Of a DNA stretch of 64,000 bases, positions 35,260 to 44,235 are shown in pieces (position 1 is the first letter of the stretch; each line of letters begins with the position of its first letter). The position numbers and the translations under genes were made by a program. Location of the stretch: positions 3,224,001-3,288,000 of the forward strand of contig CP082844.1 in NCBI GenBank assembly GCA_019930625.1, in the 5' to 3' direction. Source of the DNA: Nocardia asteroides. Its GTDB lineage: Bacteria; Actinomycetota; Actinomycetes; Mycobacteriales; Mycobacteriaceae. The notes beneath the pieces are model-generated. The model made no database searches. It had not been told where the DNA came from and worked only from the letters and a program-made list of their open reading frames with translations.

Positions 35260-36636
35260 TCAGGAGCGCACGATGCTCAGGATCTCGGTCACGAGTGCGT
35301 CTACTTCCTCCGCCGACCGGGCCTCCACGTTCAGCCGGAGCAATGGCTCGGTATTCGACGCGCGCAGGTTGAACCAGGCGTTGTCGGCCAGCTGCACGGT
35401 CACCCCGTCCAGCCGGTCCACCGAGTGCGCCCGGCCCGCGAAGGCCTCTACCACGGCCATCGTGCGCTCCTTCGCGTCGGCGACGGTGGAATTGATCTCG
35501 CCGGAGGCCGCGTAACTGGCGTACGAGGCCATCAGATCCGACATCGGCCGGTCTTTCTCGCCGAGCGCGGCCAGCACGTGCAGCGCCGCGAGCATCCCGG
35601 AGTCGGCGCCCCAGAAGTCGCGGAAGTAGTAGTGCGCGGAGTGCTCGCCGCCGAATACCGCTCCGGTGGCGGCCATCTCCTGCTTGATGAACGAGTGACC
35701 GACCCGGGTGCGCACCGGCGTTCCGCCCAGCTCGTGCACCAGTTCCGGCACCGCGCGGGAGGTGATCAGGTTGTGGATGATCACCGCGCCCGGCTCTTTG
35801 GCCAGCTCGCGCTCGGCGACCAGGGCGGTGATCGCCGACGGCGACACCGGGTCGCCGTGCTCATCGACCACGAAGCAGCGGTCGGCGTCGCCGTCGAAGG
35901 CCAGGCCGATGTCCGCGCCGGATTCGCGGACCAGCTTCTGCAGGTCCACCAGGTTCGCGGGGTCGAGCGGGTTGGCCTCGTGGTTCGGGAAGCTGCCGTC
36001 CAGCTCGAAATACAGCGGCACGACCGTCACCTGGGGCAGGGTGCCCAGCACCGCGGGCACCGTGTGCCCGCCCATGCCGTTGCCCGCGTCCACCGCGATC
36101 GTGAGCGGGCGCATGCCACCGAGATCGACCAACCCGCGCAAGAAGTCCGCGTACTCGGCGAGCAGGTCCAGTTCGGTCGCCGCTCCGCGCGAGCCTCCGT
36201 ACACGGGCACGCCCTCGATCAGCTCGCTCTTGATGGTGGCCAGACCGGTGTCCTGCCCGACCGGAAGGGCTTTGGCGCGGCACAGCTTGATGCCGTTGTA
36301 GCGGGCCGGGTTGTGGCTGGCGGTGAACATGGCGCCCGGGCAGTCCAGGTGGCCGGAGGCGAAGTACAGCTGGTCGGTCGAGGCCAAGCCGATGTGCACC
36401 ACGTCGAGGCCCTGGCCGAGCGCGCCGTCGGCGAAGGCGGCCGACAGCTCGGGCGAGGAGTCCCGCATGTCGTGTCCGATGACGATCCGGCTCGCGCCCT
36501 CGGCGCGCATCAGCCGGGCGAAGGACGCGCCGACATCCCTGACGAATTCCGCGTCGATCTGATCACCGACCACGCCGCGAACGTCGTAAGCCTTGATCAC
36601 CGCGTTCACGAATTCGGCAGAGCGGGCGACTGTCAT
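35260..36636 (-). CDS. manB: Phosphomannomutase/phosphoglucomutase ManB
   Basis: 458-residue alpha-D-phosphohexomutase converting mannose-6-P to mannose-1-P. The phosphoserine is S107 in FTASHNPARYNG, the Mg loop is DGDADRCFVVD, the sugar loop is GGEHSAHYYFRDF, and the phosphate loop is RASNTEPLLRLN. Start ATG 36636 was chosen; 13 further codons upstream lack homology. With manA and the guanylyltransferase it completes GDP-mannose synthesis within this window. The 118-bp gap to the next gene shows nothing notable. Confidence 0.95.
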   Translation of the reverse strand: MTVARSAEFVNAVIKAYDVRGVVGDQIDAEFVRDVGASFARLMRAEGASRIVIGHDMRDSSPELSAAFADGALGQGLDVVHIGLASTDQLYFASGHLDCPGAMFTASHNPARYNGIKLCRAKALPVGQDTGLATIKSELIEGVPVYGGSRGAATELDLLAEYADFLRGLVDLGGMRPLTIAVDAGNGMGGHTVPAVLGTLPQVTVVPLYFELDGSFPNHEANPLDPANLVDLQKLVRESGADIGLAFDGDADRCFVVDEHGDPVSPSAITALVAERELAKEPGAVIIHNLITSRAVPELVHELGGTPVRTRVGHSFIKQEMAATGAVFGGEHSAHYYFRDFWGADSGMLAALHVLAALGEKDRPMSDLMASYASYAASGEINSTVADAKERTMAVVEAFAGRAHSVDRLDGVTVQLADNAWFNLRASNTEPLLRLNVEARSAEEVDALVTEILSIVRS

Positions 36637-36687
36637 GCCCAACACCCTAGTGGTTGTGCCGGACGGGTCCGACATCGTCCCGGTCGA

Positions 36688-37077
36688 TCAGGACGGTGGG
36701 TCGGGCAGGACGCGCAGATGGCCCCGGCGGCCCGTTCGCGTGGTTCGCGGCGGCGGGGGAGCGTAGTCGTGGTAGCCGCGCTGCTCGCGCTCCGGGGGGC
36801 GGCGGCGCAGCCCGGCTTCCCGCACCGCCTCGGCGAGCGCGGTCAGATCATCGTCGTCCGGTGTGCTGGAGGAGAATCCACCTTCGTGGCGAACCAGCTC
36901 CCAGCCCTTCGGAGCGGTGATTCGTGAGCCGTGCGTTTCGCAGAGATCCCAGGAGTGCGGTTCGGCGACCGTCGCGAGTGGCCCGACCACCGCCGTGGAG
37001 TCCGAGTACACATAGGTGAGCGTCGCGACGGCCGGATTCTTGCAGCCTGGTCGGCAGCAACGACGCATGGGAATCAC
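36688..37077 (-). CDS. DUF3499 family protein, Rv3258c homologue
   Basis: 129-residue small protein conserved in actinobacteria beside manB. The N-terminal Cys cluster RRCCRPGCKNPA and the later WDLCETHGSRITAP suggest a zinc ribbon; the C-terminal third is basic and disordered. GTG 37077 is placed 7 bases after a TACTCT box, which suits a leaderless transcript; ATG 37068, three codons on, is the alternative. Function is unknown. Confidence 0.85.
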   Translation of the reverse strand: MIPMRRCCRPGCKNPAVATLTYVYSDSTAVVGPLATVAEPHSWDLCETHGSRITAPKGWELVRHEGGFSSSTPDDDDLTALAEAVREAGLRRRPPEREQRGYHDYAPPPPRTTRTGRRGHLRVLPDPPS

Positions 37078-37390
37078 GCCGATGAGAGTAACCCCCCTGG
37101 CGCGCCGATGGGGACAGACACGCTTGAAGAATCTCGGTCCGTGCGTCGCGAAACGAGGGCAGCACGCGATGCCGCCGGGTGCGCGGAGCCTCCGGCGGTG
37201 TTCTGGACGACCTACCCGGACGCACGGACAACGGTCTCCCACGGGCAGGCCCGGGGAACGTGTGCGGCGCGAACGGTTCGTCGCGAAGTGGGAGTAGCGG
37301 GATACCCAGCCGGGAGCGACCTACACGTGCTCTCCGGCGTCCTGCCCCGCAACGGCATTCGAGGACGGCCGCCGCGTGGATGGGTGCGAC
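37078..37390. other. 313-bp intergenic region
   Basis: Between the DUF3499 gene and the end of the next minus-strand gene. Apart from the TACTCT box at 37085-37090 (minus strand) I see no gene, hairpin or repeat in it. Confidence 0.5.
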
Positions 37391-37870
37391 TTACTCGGCT
37401 TCCGGATCGATCACGTCCGGGTCGACGCCGAGATAGGTCGCGACCTGTTGGACCAGCACTTCGCGTAGGAGATCCACCAGATCGTCGGGATCGCTGGCGC
37501 GCAGCTCGAGCGGCTTGCGGAACAGCACCACCCGCGCCCGGGTCGCCGCGCCGTGCCGGTCCACGCCCGCCGGGATGAGCCTGGAGAGGGGAACCGGGCC
37601 GTCGGCGACCACCTCGTCCGGCCAGGTGACCGAATCCGGGTGCAGCGGACGGATCTTCGGGACGTCGTCGACCGCGATGTCGAGTTTGGTGAGCCGGTCG
37701 TGCCAGCGGGTGTCCAGTGGTGCGAACGCCTCCAGCACCAGCCGGTCGAACTTCTGACCTCGGGTCCGCCAGGCGGGCACGGTGGGCGGCAGCATCGGCC
37801 CGCGCACCCCGCGGCCGCGGCGTATCACCGACCGTGCGGTCGGCGGTCGACGCTTACGGGAACGTGCCAT
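37391..37870 (-). CDS. Metallopeptidase-family protein without HExxH, Rv3259 homologue
   Basis: 159-residue protein of the small zincin-like metallopeptidase family (DUF1025). The expected HExxH helix is replaced by LLREVLVQQVATYLGVDP, so the zinc ligands are missing and it is probably not an active protease. The N-terminus is basic. In M. tuberculosis the equivalent gene lies between whiB2 and Rv3258c, as here, but on the other strand as I recall. ATG 37870 is the clear start. Confidence 0.8.
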   Translation of the reverse strand: MARSRKRRPPTARSVIRRGRGVRGPMLPPTVPAWRTRGQKFDRLVLEAFAPLDTRWHDRLTKLDIAVDDVPKIRPLHPDSVTWPDEVVADGPVPLSRLIPAGVDRHGAATRARVVLFRKPLELRASDPDDLVDLLREVLVQQVATYLGVDPDVIDPEAE

Positions 37871-37988
37871 GACACAAAATCTAGGCCAGCCGGCTCCGGC
37901 GGTCCGCATCGAGGCGGTGGAGAACTGTCCGGTCGTGTCGCGCGTGCCCGGAGCGCCCTGGTGGCGGGCCGCTCCGGGCACGGCTGGG

Positions 37989-38024
37989 TCTATCAGGTCT
38001 ATCAGGTCTATCGGGTCTGTCAGC
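37989..38024 (-). repeat. 9-bp tandem repeat containing serial stop codons
   Basis: Four copies of a 9-bp unit (TCTATCAGG on the plus strand) overlap the whiB2 stop. In the whiB2 frame they read as TGA, TAG, TGA, TAG, TGA and TAG, a run of in-frame stops. Confidence 0.8.
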
Positions 38025-38400
38025 CGATGCCGCGCTTGAGGCGGCGGCGCTCCCGCTCGGAGAGGCCGCCCCAGATGCCGAAGCGCTCATCGTGCGCGAG
38101 CGCGTAATCCAAGCACTCGTCGCGTACCTCGCAGCCCATGCAGATCCGTTTGGCCTCACGGGTGGAGCCGCCCTTCTCGGGGAAGAACGCCTCCGGATCG
38201 GTTTGCGCGCACAGTGCGCGCTCCTGCCACTGCTCCTCGATGGACTCGAACATCTCGTCGAAGCCGGTCACGACCAGGTTGAGCCGGGGCGCCGTGACTC
38301 CGTCACCCCCCTCTTGGTCGTTCCAGCCGCCGTTGTCTGCGCAGACGCCACGTGCTGCGCCTGCTGTGGAATCGGTCGGCGAGACCATCTCGTTGGCCAC
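38020..38400 (-). CDS. whiB2: WhiB2 (WhmD) iron-sulfur regulator
   Basis: 126-residue WhiB-family [4Fe-4S] protein. Cluster ligands are C64, C87, C90 and C96, the last three in CMGCEVRDEC. The G(V/I)WGG turn is GIWGGL, followed by the basic SERERRRLKRG DNA-contact tail. WhiB2/WhmD controls septation and cell division in mycobacteria and Streptomyces (WhiB). Start GTG 38400 has GAGGAGG six bases upstream, better than the alternative ATG. Divergent from fbiA as in M. tuberculosis. Confidence 0.93.
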   Translation of the reverse strand: MANEMVSPTDSTAGAARGVCADNGGWNDQEGGDGVTAPRLNLVVTGFDEMFESIEEQWQERALCAQTDPEAFFPEKGGSTREAKRICMGCEVRDECLDYALAHDERFGIWGGLSERERRRLKRGIG

Positions 38401-38441
38401 GCTCCGCCTCCTCACTGTGTGTTAGCGCAGAATGATTCTTT

Positions 38442-38468
38442 CCGTCGGACCAACACTCGCACCGACGG
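38442..38468. promoter_or_regulatory. Inverted repeat upstream of whiB2
   Basis: CCGTCGG and CCGACGG, separated by 13 bases, would form a hairpin in the whiB2 leader or act as an operator. Confidence 0.4.
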
Positions 38469-38520
38469 CCATACCCCGCGACGTTGTCCCGCGGACGTCC
38501 CCGAGCTTGTCATACCGATG

Positions 38521-38535
38521 CGAACATCTGTTCGA
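38521..38535. promoter_or_regulatory. LexA/SOS-type box
   Basis: CGAACATCTGTTCGA matches the actinobacterial LexA consensus CGAAC-N4-GTTCG at every defined position. It lies 121 bp upstream of the whiB2 start and 210 bp upstream of fbiA, so whiB2 is the more likely target. Confidence 0.6.
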
Positions 38536-38540
38536 AAAAC

Positions 38541-38569
38541 GGTTCGCGCGTGGAACTCTCGCGCGAACC
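38541..38569. promoter_or_regulatory. Perfect 10-bp inverted repeat
   Basis: GGTTCGCGCG and CGCGCGAACC flank a 9-base loop immediately beside the LexA-type box. It could be a hairpin in a transcript from an upstream promoter or a second operator. Confidence 0.5.
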
Positions 38570-38730
38570 CGGAATGACATGTCTGTGATTAGACACGCCG
38601 GACGCGGCGATGGTCAAGCCGCCGTCGCTATTCCGTTACTATCCGCAGCCCCATTCCGAGCTGATCTTGTGATGTGCAATAGCAAATAAACAGCAAATTT
38701 GCCGCGAACGGGAGCCGCCACGCCAGCGCA

Positions 38731-38736
38731 TAGGCT
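38731..38736 (+). promoter_or_regulatory. -10 element, probable leaderless fbiA start
   Basis: TAGGCT lies 8 bases before GTG 38745, and no ribosome site is present, as expected for a leaderless mRNA. Confidence 0.4.
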
Positions 38737-38744
38737 GTGCGGAT

Positions 38745-39743
38745 GTGACTGGACAACAAGCGGACGCCACGCCCGCCAACGGGCCCCGCATCGCCGTGCT
38801 GGTCGGCGGGGTCGGTGGCGCGCGTTTCCTACAGGGCGTCCGGGAACTGCTGCCCGAGGCGGACGTTTCCGCGATCGTGAACGTCGGTGACGACGTGTGG
38901 ATGCACGGCCTCCGGATCTGCCCCGACCTCGATACCTGCATGTATACCCTCGGCGGCGGAATCGATACCGAGCGGGGGTGGGGCCGGGTCGGCGAAACCT
39001 GGCACGCCAAGGAGGAGCTCGCGAAATATCACGCACAGCCGGACTGGTTCGGCTTGGGTGACCGGGATATCGCCACGCATCTGATCCGCACCGAAATGTT
39101 GCGTGCCGGGTACCGGCTCTCGGCGGTCACCGAGGCGCTGTGCAACCGGTGGCAGCCGGGCGTGAAACTGATCCCGGCAACCGACGATCGCTGTGAAACG
39201 CATGTCGTTGTGACCGATCCGGACAACCCTGGCGAACGGCGCGCGATCCATTTTCAAGAGTGGTGGGTTCGCTACCGGGCGAACATCGACACCCACGGAT
39301 TCGCCACAATTGGCGCCGATGAAGCCAAACCGGCGCCAAATGTGATCGATCTCATAGAATCCGCCGATGTGGTTCTCCTCGCGCCGTCGAACCCCGTTGT
39401 GAGCATCGGCGCCATCCTGGCCGTGCCCGGAATCCGCGGCGCGCTGCGCACCTCCGCGGCCAAGGTGATCGGCGTGTCCGGCGTGATCGACGGCAAGCCG
39501 CTGCGCGGTATGGCCGACGAGTGCCTGTCGGTGATCGGAGTGGAGACCACGGCCGAGGCGATCGGCCGGTACTACGGCGCCCGCTCGGCCACCGGCATCC
39601 TGGATGGCTGGCTGATCCACACCACCGACACCGCCGACGTGCCCGGGGTGGAAGTGCGTAGCGTGCCCTTGCTGATGACCGATCCGCCGACCACCGCCGA
39701 AATGGTGCGTCAGGCGCTGGATCTCGCCGGAGTCGCCCTGTGA
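38745..39743 (+). CDS. fbiA: F420 biosynthesis transferase FbiA (CofD)
   Basis: 332-residue enzyme that joins the PEP- or lactate-derived moiety, activated as a GMP ester, to the deazaflavin Fo to give (dehydro-)F420-0. Family blocks are [53 protein letters not shown] and [15 protein letters not shown]. Its stop overlaps the fbiB start. F420 serves many reductases in nocardiae and mycobacteria. Divergent from whiB2. Confidence 0.95.
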   Translation: MTGQQADATPANGPRIAVLVGGVGGARFLQGVRELLPEADVSAIVNVGDDVWMHGLRICPDLDTCMYTLGGGIDTERGWGRVGETWHAKEELAKYHAQPDWFGLGDRDIATHLIRTEMLRAGYRLSAVTEALCNRWQPGVKLIPATDDRCETHVVVTDPDNPGERRAIHFQEWWVRYRANIDTHGFATIGADEAKPAPNVIDLIESADVVLLAPSNPVVSIGAILAVPGIRGALRTSAAKVIGVSGVIDGKPLRGMADECLSVIGVETTAEAIGRYYGARSATGILDGWLIHTTDTADVPGVEVRSVPLLMTDPPTTAEMVRQALDLAGVAL

Positions 39744-41086
39744 CCACACCGACCGATCACGCGGCCGACGAGCTGCGCATCCTGCCCGTCACCGGGCTGC
39801 CCGAATTCCGCCCGGGCGACGACCTCGCCGAGCACATCGCGCGGTGCGCGCCGTGGCTGGCCGACGGTGACGTGCTCGTGGTCACCAGCAAGATCGTCGC
39901 CAAGGTCGAGGGGCGCATCGTGGAAGCGCCGCTGGACCCCGAGGAGCGCGACGCCGCCCGGCGCAGGCTCATCGATCAGGAGGCGGTGCGGGTGCTCGCC
40001 CGTAAAGGCCGCACCTTGATCACCGAGAACAAACTCGGGATCGTGCAGGCTGCCTCCGGTGTCGACGGCTCGAACGTCGAGCGAGGCGAGCTCGTCCTGC
40101 TGCCCACCGACCCGGATGCCAGCGCCAAGGCGCTGCGCGCCGCGCTCGCCGAACGCCTGGGCGTGACGGTCGCGGTGGTCGTCACCGACACGATGGGCCG
40201 GGCTTGGCGCAACGGGCAGATCGACGCGGCGATCGGCGCCGCGGGCTTGCGGGTGCTGCACGACTACGCGGGTGCGGTCGACGGCCAGGGCAACGAGTTG
40301 TTCGTCACCCAGGTGGCCGTGGCCGACGAGCTGGCCGCCGCCGCGGACCTGGTCAAGGGCAAGCTCGGCGGCGTCCCGGTCGCCGTCGTGCGCGGGCTGC
40401 CGATCGCCGACGACGGCTCCGGGGCCGCCGATCTGCTCCGCGGCGGCACCGATGACCTGTTCTGGCTGGGCACCGCGGAGGCGATCGAGCGCGGCCGCAA
40501 GGAGGCGATCCTCCTGCGTCGTTCGATCCGCCAGTTCTCCGACGCGCCGGTCGACCCGGAACGCATCCGCTCGGCGGTCTCGGTCGCGCTGACCGCGCCC
40601 GCTCCACACCACACGCGCCCCGTGCGGTTCGTGTGGCTGCGCAAACGGGATCTGCGCGCTCGGCTGCTGGAAGCGATGGCGCAGAAGTGGCGCGCGGATC
40701 TGACCGCCGACGGCCTCCCGCCGGAACGGATCGAGCGCCGGATCGCGCGCGGGCGCATCCTGTTCGACGCGCCCGAGGTGATCATTCCGTTCTGCGTGCC
40801 GGACGGTGCGCACGACTATCCGGACGAGCGCAGGCGAGCCCACGAGCGGACGATGTTCACCGTCGCGGCGGGCGCCGCCGTACAGGGTCTGCTGGTCGCC
40901 CTGGCCACCGAGGGCATCGGCAGCTGCTGGATCGGGTCGACGATCTTCGCCCCTGAGGTCACCCGCGACGTGCTCGGCCTGGCCGAGGACTGGAGCCCGC
41001 TGGGCGCCGTCGCCATCGGCCATCCGCTCGAGGAGCTGACCCCGCGGCAGCAGGCAGGCGCGGGCTCCGGGCTGGTCGAGCTGTGA
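39740..41086 (+). CDS. fbiB: F420:gamma-glutamyl ligase/reductase FbiB
   Basis: 448-residue bifunctional enzyme. The N-terminal CofE-like domain (about 1-245) adds the gamma-linked glutamate tail to F420-0: [38 protein letters not shown]. The C-terminal FMN-binding nitroreductase-like domain (about 250-448), starting [13 protein letters not shown], reduces dehydro-F420-0 in actinobacteria. GTG 39740 overlaps the fbiA stop by 4 bp. Confidence 0.95.
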   Translation: MTTPTDHAADELRILPVTGLPEFRPGDDLAEHIARCAPWLADGDVLVVTSKIVAKVEGRIVEAPLDPEERDAARRRLIDQEAVRVLARKGRTLITENKLGIVQAASGVDGSNVERGELVLLPTDPDASAKALRAALAERLGVTVAVVVTDTMGRAWRNGQIDAAIGAAGLRVLHDYAGAVDGQGNELFVTQVAVADELAAAADLVKGKLGGVPVAVVRGLPIADDGSGAADLLRGGTDDLFWLGTAEAIERGRKEAILLRRSIRQFSDAPVDPERIRSAVSVALTAPAPHHTRPVRFVWLRKRDLRARLLEAMAQKWRADLTADGLPPERIERRIARGRILFDAPEVIIPFCVPDGAHDYPDERRRAHERTMFTVAAGAAVQGLLVALATEGIGSCWIGSTIFAPEVTRDVLGLAEDWSPLGAVAIGHPLEELTPRQQAGAGSGLVEL

Positions 41087-41123
41087 GCGGACCGAGCGCC
41101 GCCGCCGTCCGGGCGGGTCGCCG

Positions 41124-41642
41124 GTGAGCGCGGAGTCGTTGCGCGCTTCGGCCACCGAGTTGCTCGAAACGTGGTGTCCGGCCACCGATCCCGAGCGATC
41201 GCTGCGCGAGGCGATGCTCGCCTTCCTCGGTTCGGCCCCGCGTGGCTGTCTGCGCGAGCACGCGCCGGGGCACATCACCGCCTCCGCGGTCGTCTTCTCC
41301 CATGACGGCCGCGAGGTGCTGCTCACCTTGCATCCGCGCGTCGGCCGCTGGATCCAGCTCGGCGGCCATTGCGAAGAGCGGGACGACACGGTCGCGGGCG
41401 CCGCGTTGCGCGAAGCGATCGAGGAGTCCGGCATCGCGGACCTGCGGCTGCTACCGGGGCTCTACGGCGCGCAGGCGCATCCCATCACCTGTTCGCTCGG
41501 CGTGCCCACCAGGCACCTGGACCTCCTGTTCCGCATCACCGCTCCTGTGGGCGCGATCCCGGTGCGCAGTCACGAATCCACCGACCTGCGCTGGTGGCCG
41601 GTGGACGATCTGCCCGCGGACGCCGACGTTCTGCTGCGTTGA
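41124..41642 (+). CDS. Nudix hydrolase
   Basis: 172-residue pyrophosphohydrolase. The Nudix box reads GGHCEERDDTVAGAALREAIEESGI, with the REAIEESG catalytic core. A 60-residue helical N-terminal extension precedes it. Substrate is unknown. It follows fbiB by 37 bp on the same strand and may be co-transcribed, perhaps clearing nucleotide by-products; that is a guess. Start GTG 41124 assumed. Confidence 0.88.
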   Translation: MSAESLRASATELLETWCPATDPERSLREAMLAFLGSAPRGCLREHAPGHITASAVVFSHDGREVLLTLHPRVGRWIQLGGHCEERDDTVAGAALREAIEESGIADLRLLPGLYGAQAHPITCSLGVPTRHLDLLFRITAPVGAIPVRSHESTDLRWWPVDDLPADADVLLR

Positions 41643-41674
41643 GTCAACCGGTTCGCTGACCCTTGCCGAGGCCG

Positions 41675-41707
41675 AGCCCCGGCCGGATGCCACATCCGGC
41701 CGGGGCT
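41675..41707 (+). terminator. Terminator after Nudix gene
   Basis: A perfect 15-bp stem (AGCCCCGGCCGGATG) with loop CCA is followed by TTTC. It closes the fbiA-fbiB-Nudix transcript and isolates the alkane locus. Confidence 0.88.
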
Positions 41708-41732
41708 TTCCTCGTTCGATTCCGGGGATCTT

Positions 41733-41752
41733 TACAAATTGGGCTATTTGTA
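41733..41752. promoter_or_regulatory. Operator-like palindrome upstream of alkB
   Basis: TACAAAT and ATTTGTA, separated by 6 bp, form a 20-bp AT-rich dyad about 85-105 bp before the alkB start. A TetR-family dimer such as the AlkX encoded in this operon is the natural ligand. Confidence 0.5.
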
Positions 41753-41837
41753 TAGACAAGCGACAAAGAGCGCTATATCGTCCACCATTGAGGTAATGCG
41801 CGTCACACCTGGCGTGCCGTTCGGAATGGAGACGACG

Positions 41838-43085
41838 ATGTCGACGTACGCCGACATGCCCGCGCAGCCGGTCGAGGTGCCGGCTTGGCGGGACCGCAAG
41901 CGTTATATGTGGCTGTGGGGGCTGTTCGCCCCGACCGGTCTGTTCACCATCGGGTTGCCGCTGATCTGGGCGTTGAACGAACTCGGCCTTCACGGCCTCG
42001 CGCAGGTGCCGTTCTGGCTCGGGCCGATCCTGGTCTACGTGCTGATCCCGATCGCGGACGTCTTCTTCGGCCCGGACGGCGACAACCCGCCCGACGAGGT
42101 GATGGAGTACCTGGAGAACGACAAGTACTACCGCTACCTCACCTACCTGTACCTGCCGTTCCAGTACGCCACCCTGGTGATCGCGGCCTATCTCATCACC
42201 GCCGACGAGGTGAGCTGGCTCGGCTTCGACGGCGGGCTGCACGTGGTGGACAAGATCGGGCTGGCGATCACCGTCGGCATGATCGGCGGCATCGGCATCA
42301 ACACCGCGCACGAGCTCGGCCACAAGAAAGTCGACCTGGAGCGCTGGCTGTCGCGCATCGCGCTGGCCCAGTCCTTCTACGGGCACTTCTACATCGAGCA
42401 CAACCGCGGCCACCACGTGCGCGTCGCGACGCCCGAGGATCCGGCCAGTTCTCGTGTGGGGGAGACGTTCTGGGCCTTCTGGCCACGCACGGTGTGGGGC
42501 AGCCTGAAGTCGTCCTGGAAGCTGGAGAAGGCTCGGCTGGACCGGCTCGGCAAGAAACCGTGGAACCTGCGCAACGAAGTGCTCAGCGCGTGGCTGATGT
42601 CAGCGGTGCTGTTCGCGGGATTGGTCGCGGTGTTCGGCGTCGAGCTGCTGCCGTACCTGGTTCTGCAGGCCGTGGTCGGCTTCAGCTTGCTCGAGGCGGT
42701 CAACTACCTGGAGCACTACGGCCTGGTGCGGCAGCGCACCGCGAGCGGGCGGTACGAGCGGCCCGCGCCGGTGCACAGCTGGAACAGCGACCACATCGTC
42801 ACCAACATCTTCCTGTACCACCTGCAGCGGCACAGTGATCACCACGCCTACCCGACCCGGCGTTACCAGACGTTGCGCAGCTGGGACGGCGCGCCGAACC
42901 TGCCCAGTGGCTACGCCAGCATGATCCTGCTCGCGTATTTCCCCCCGCTGTGGCGCCGCGTCATGGACAAACGGGTGCTCGCGCACTACGACGGCGACAT
43001 CACCCGCGCGAACATCGATCCGGCGAAGCGAGAGAAGGTGCTGGCGCGCTACGGCTCCGCTCAGGCCGCGAAGGGCACAGCGTGA
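41838..43085 (+). CDS. alkB: Alkane 1-monooxygenase AlkB (first copy)
   Basis: 415-residue integral-membrane di-iron hydroxylase that oxidises medium-chain n-alkanes to 1-alkanols. The histidine boxes are [21 protein letters not shown] and LQRHSDHH, plus the NYLEHYGL box specific to alkane hydroxylases. Six hydrophobic helices precede and separate them. ATG 41838 has GGAG 6 bases upstream; ATG 41826 in the same frame is possible. Electrons come from the two rubredoxins encoded directly after it, with overlapping starts. Confidence 0.95.
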   Translation: MSTYADMPAQPVEVPAWRDRKRYMWLWGLFAPTGLFTIGLPLIWALNELGLHGLAQVPFWLGPILVYVLIPIADVFFGPDGDNPPDEVMEYLENDKYYRYLTYLYLPFQYATLVIAAYLITADEVSWLGFDGGLHVVDKIGLAITVGMIGGIGINTAHELGHKKVDLERWLSRIALAQSFYGHFYIEHNRGHHVRVATPEDPASSRVGETFWAFWPRTVWGSLKSSWKLEKARLDRLGKKPWNLRNEVLSAWLMSAVLFAGLVAVFGVELLPYLVLQAVVGFSLLEAVNYLEHYGLVRQRTASGRYERPAPVHSWNSDHIVTNIFLYHLQRHSDHHAYPTRRYQTLRSWDGAPNLPSGYASMILLAYFPPLWRRVMDKRVLAHYDGDITRANIDPAKREKVLARYGSAQAAKGTA

Positions 43086-43255
43086 GCGCGTATCGCTGCC
43101 CCGTCTGCGACTACGTCTTCGACGAGGCGAAAGGGGCGCCGCACGAGGGTTTCCCGCCGGGCACGTCGTGGGAGACGGTGCCGGACGACTGGTGCTGCCC
43201 GGACTGCGGCGTACGGGAAAAGATCGACTTCGAGCCGATGGGAGCTGGAAAATGA
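43082..43255 (+). CDS. rubA: Rubredoxin (AlkG1-type)
   Basis: 57-residue iron protein with C-P-V-C in [13 protein letters not shown] and the C-terminal pair CCPDCG. An extra Cys precedes the second pair, usual for AlkG1-type rubredoxins, which often cannot replace the partner in alkane hydroxylation. GTG 43082 overlaps the alkB stop by 4 bp. Confidence 0.93.
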   Translation: MSAYRCPVCDYVFDEAKGAPHEGFPPGTSWETVPDDWCCPDCGVREKIDFEPMGAGK

Positions 43256-43434
43256 CGGAGTACAAGCTGTATCAATGCATCCAGTGCGGCTTCGAATACG
43301 ACGAGGCCGAGGGCTGGCCGGAGGACGGCATCGCGCCGGGGACCCGCTGGGACGACATCCCCGACGACTGGACCTGCCCGGACTGTGGCGCCGCCAAGGC
43401 GGACTTCTACATGGTCGAAATCGAACGGTCGTGA
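43252..43434 (+). CDS. rubB: Rubredoxin (AlkG2-type electron donor)
   Basis: 60-residue rubredoxin with [18 protein letters not shown] and [15 protein letters not shown]. This pattern is the AlkG2 type, the proven electron donor to AlkB in actinobacteria and pseudomonads. ATG 43252 overlaps the rubA stop. No rubredoxin reductase lies in the window, so it must be encoded elsewhere. Confidence 0.94.
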   Translation: MTEYKLYQCIQCGFEYDEAEGWPEDGIAPGTRWDDIPDDWTCPDCGAAKADFYMVEIERS

Positions 43435-43474
43435 GATTTTGACTGCGGCAGGCGCCCGTGACAGTGTCGCGGGT

Positions 43475-44095
43475 ATGCCGCGCAACGGAACCAGGATTCC
43501 CTACCAGGAGGCCGCGCGGGAACTGCTGCGGACGTCGGTCCTGGACGCGATGCGCGAACTGCTCACCGAGCGTGACTGGTCCAAGATCACGCTCGGTGAC
43601 GTCGCGGCCAGGGCCGGCGTGAGCAGGCAGACGCTGTACAACGAATTCGGCTCGCGCAGCGGACTCACCCAGGCCTACGCCCTGCGCCTGGCCGACTTCC
43701 TGGTCGACCACGTCGACGCCGCGATCAACGGCAACGTCGGCGACGTCCGCGCGGCCTTCCGCGACGGGGTGGCCAACTTCTTCTTCGACGCCGCGTCCGA
43801 CCCGCTGGTGCAGTCGCTGGTCGCGGGCGAGGTGAAGCTGGATCTGCTGCGCCTGATCACCCTCGACGCCGGGCCGTTGCTCGAGCACGCGACCGAGCGG
43901 CTGTCGCGCGCCTTCCAGCACAGCTGGGTGGCGGCGTCGCCCGCGGAATCGGACGTGATCGCGCACGCGCTGGTGCGAATCGCGCTCAGCTACATCCCCA
44001 CTCCGCCCGGCCCCGGCCGAGACGCGCCCGCGGAGTTGAGCGCCCTGCTGAGTCCCTACGTCGAAGCGATCCTCGCCCAACGAGTGCAGAGCTGA
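43475..44095 (+). CDS. alkX: TetR-family regulator AlkX
   Basis: 206-residue TetR repressor. The N-terminal helix-turn-helix is ITLGDVAARAGVSRQTLYNEFGSR; the C-terminal half is the ligand-binding domain. In Rhodococcus and mycobacteria the equivalent gene (Rv3249c) represses alkB-rubAB and is released by fatty acids or alkanols. It lies 40 bp after rubB in the same operon, so it likely autoregulates through the palindrome at 41733-41752. Start ATG 43475. Confidence 0.9.
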   Translation: MPRNGTRIPYQEAARELLRTSVLDAMRELLTERDWSKITLGDVAARAGVSRQTLYNEFGSRSGLTQAYALRLADFLVDHVDAAINGNVGDVRAAFRDGVANFFFDAASDPLVQSLVAGEVKLDLLRLITLDAGPLLEHATERLSRAFQHSWVAASPAESDVIAHALVRIALSYIPTPPGPGRDAPAELSALLSPYVEAILAQRVQS

Positions 44096-44220
44096 GCTCG
44101 TGCGGGCAACCGATTCGCGACCCGGCGTATCTGTAGCACATTGAAAACAGACTGCCCGGCTTCTGATAGCGATCACATCTCAACCGACCGCAGGGGTGTA
44201 ACGGACACCAAGTCGCCAAG

Positions 44221-44226
44221 TATTCT
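44221..44226 (+). promoter_or_regulatory. -10 element before second alkB
   Basis: TATTCT ends 9 bases before GTG 44236, which has no ribosome site. A dyad GGTGT-aacgg-ACACC at 44195-44209 lies just upstream and could be an operator. The second alkB therefore seems to have its own promoter. Confidence 0.4.
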
Positions 44227-44235
44227 CATGCGACG

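Noticed and set aside
34060..36927. 955-codon plus-strand frame
   Set aside because: Antisense to the TobH-like gene and manB; Ser/Arg-rich low-complexity translation.
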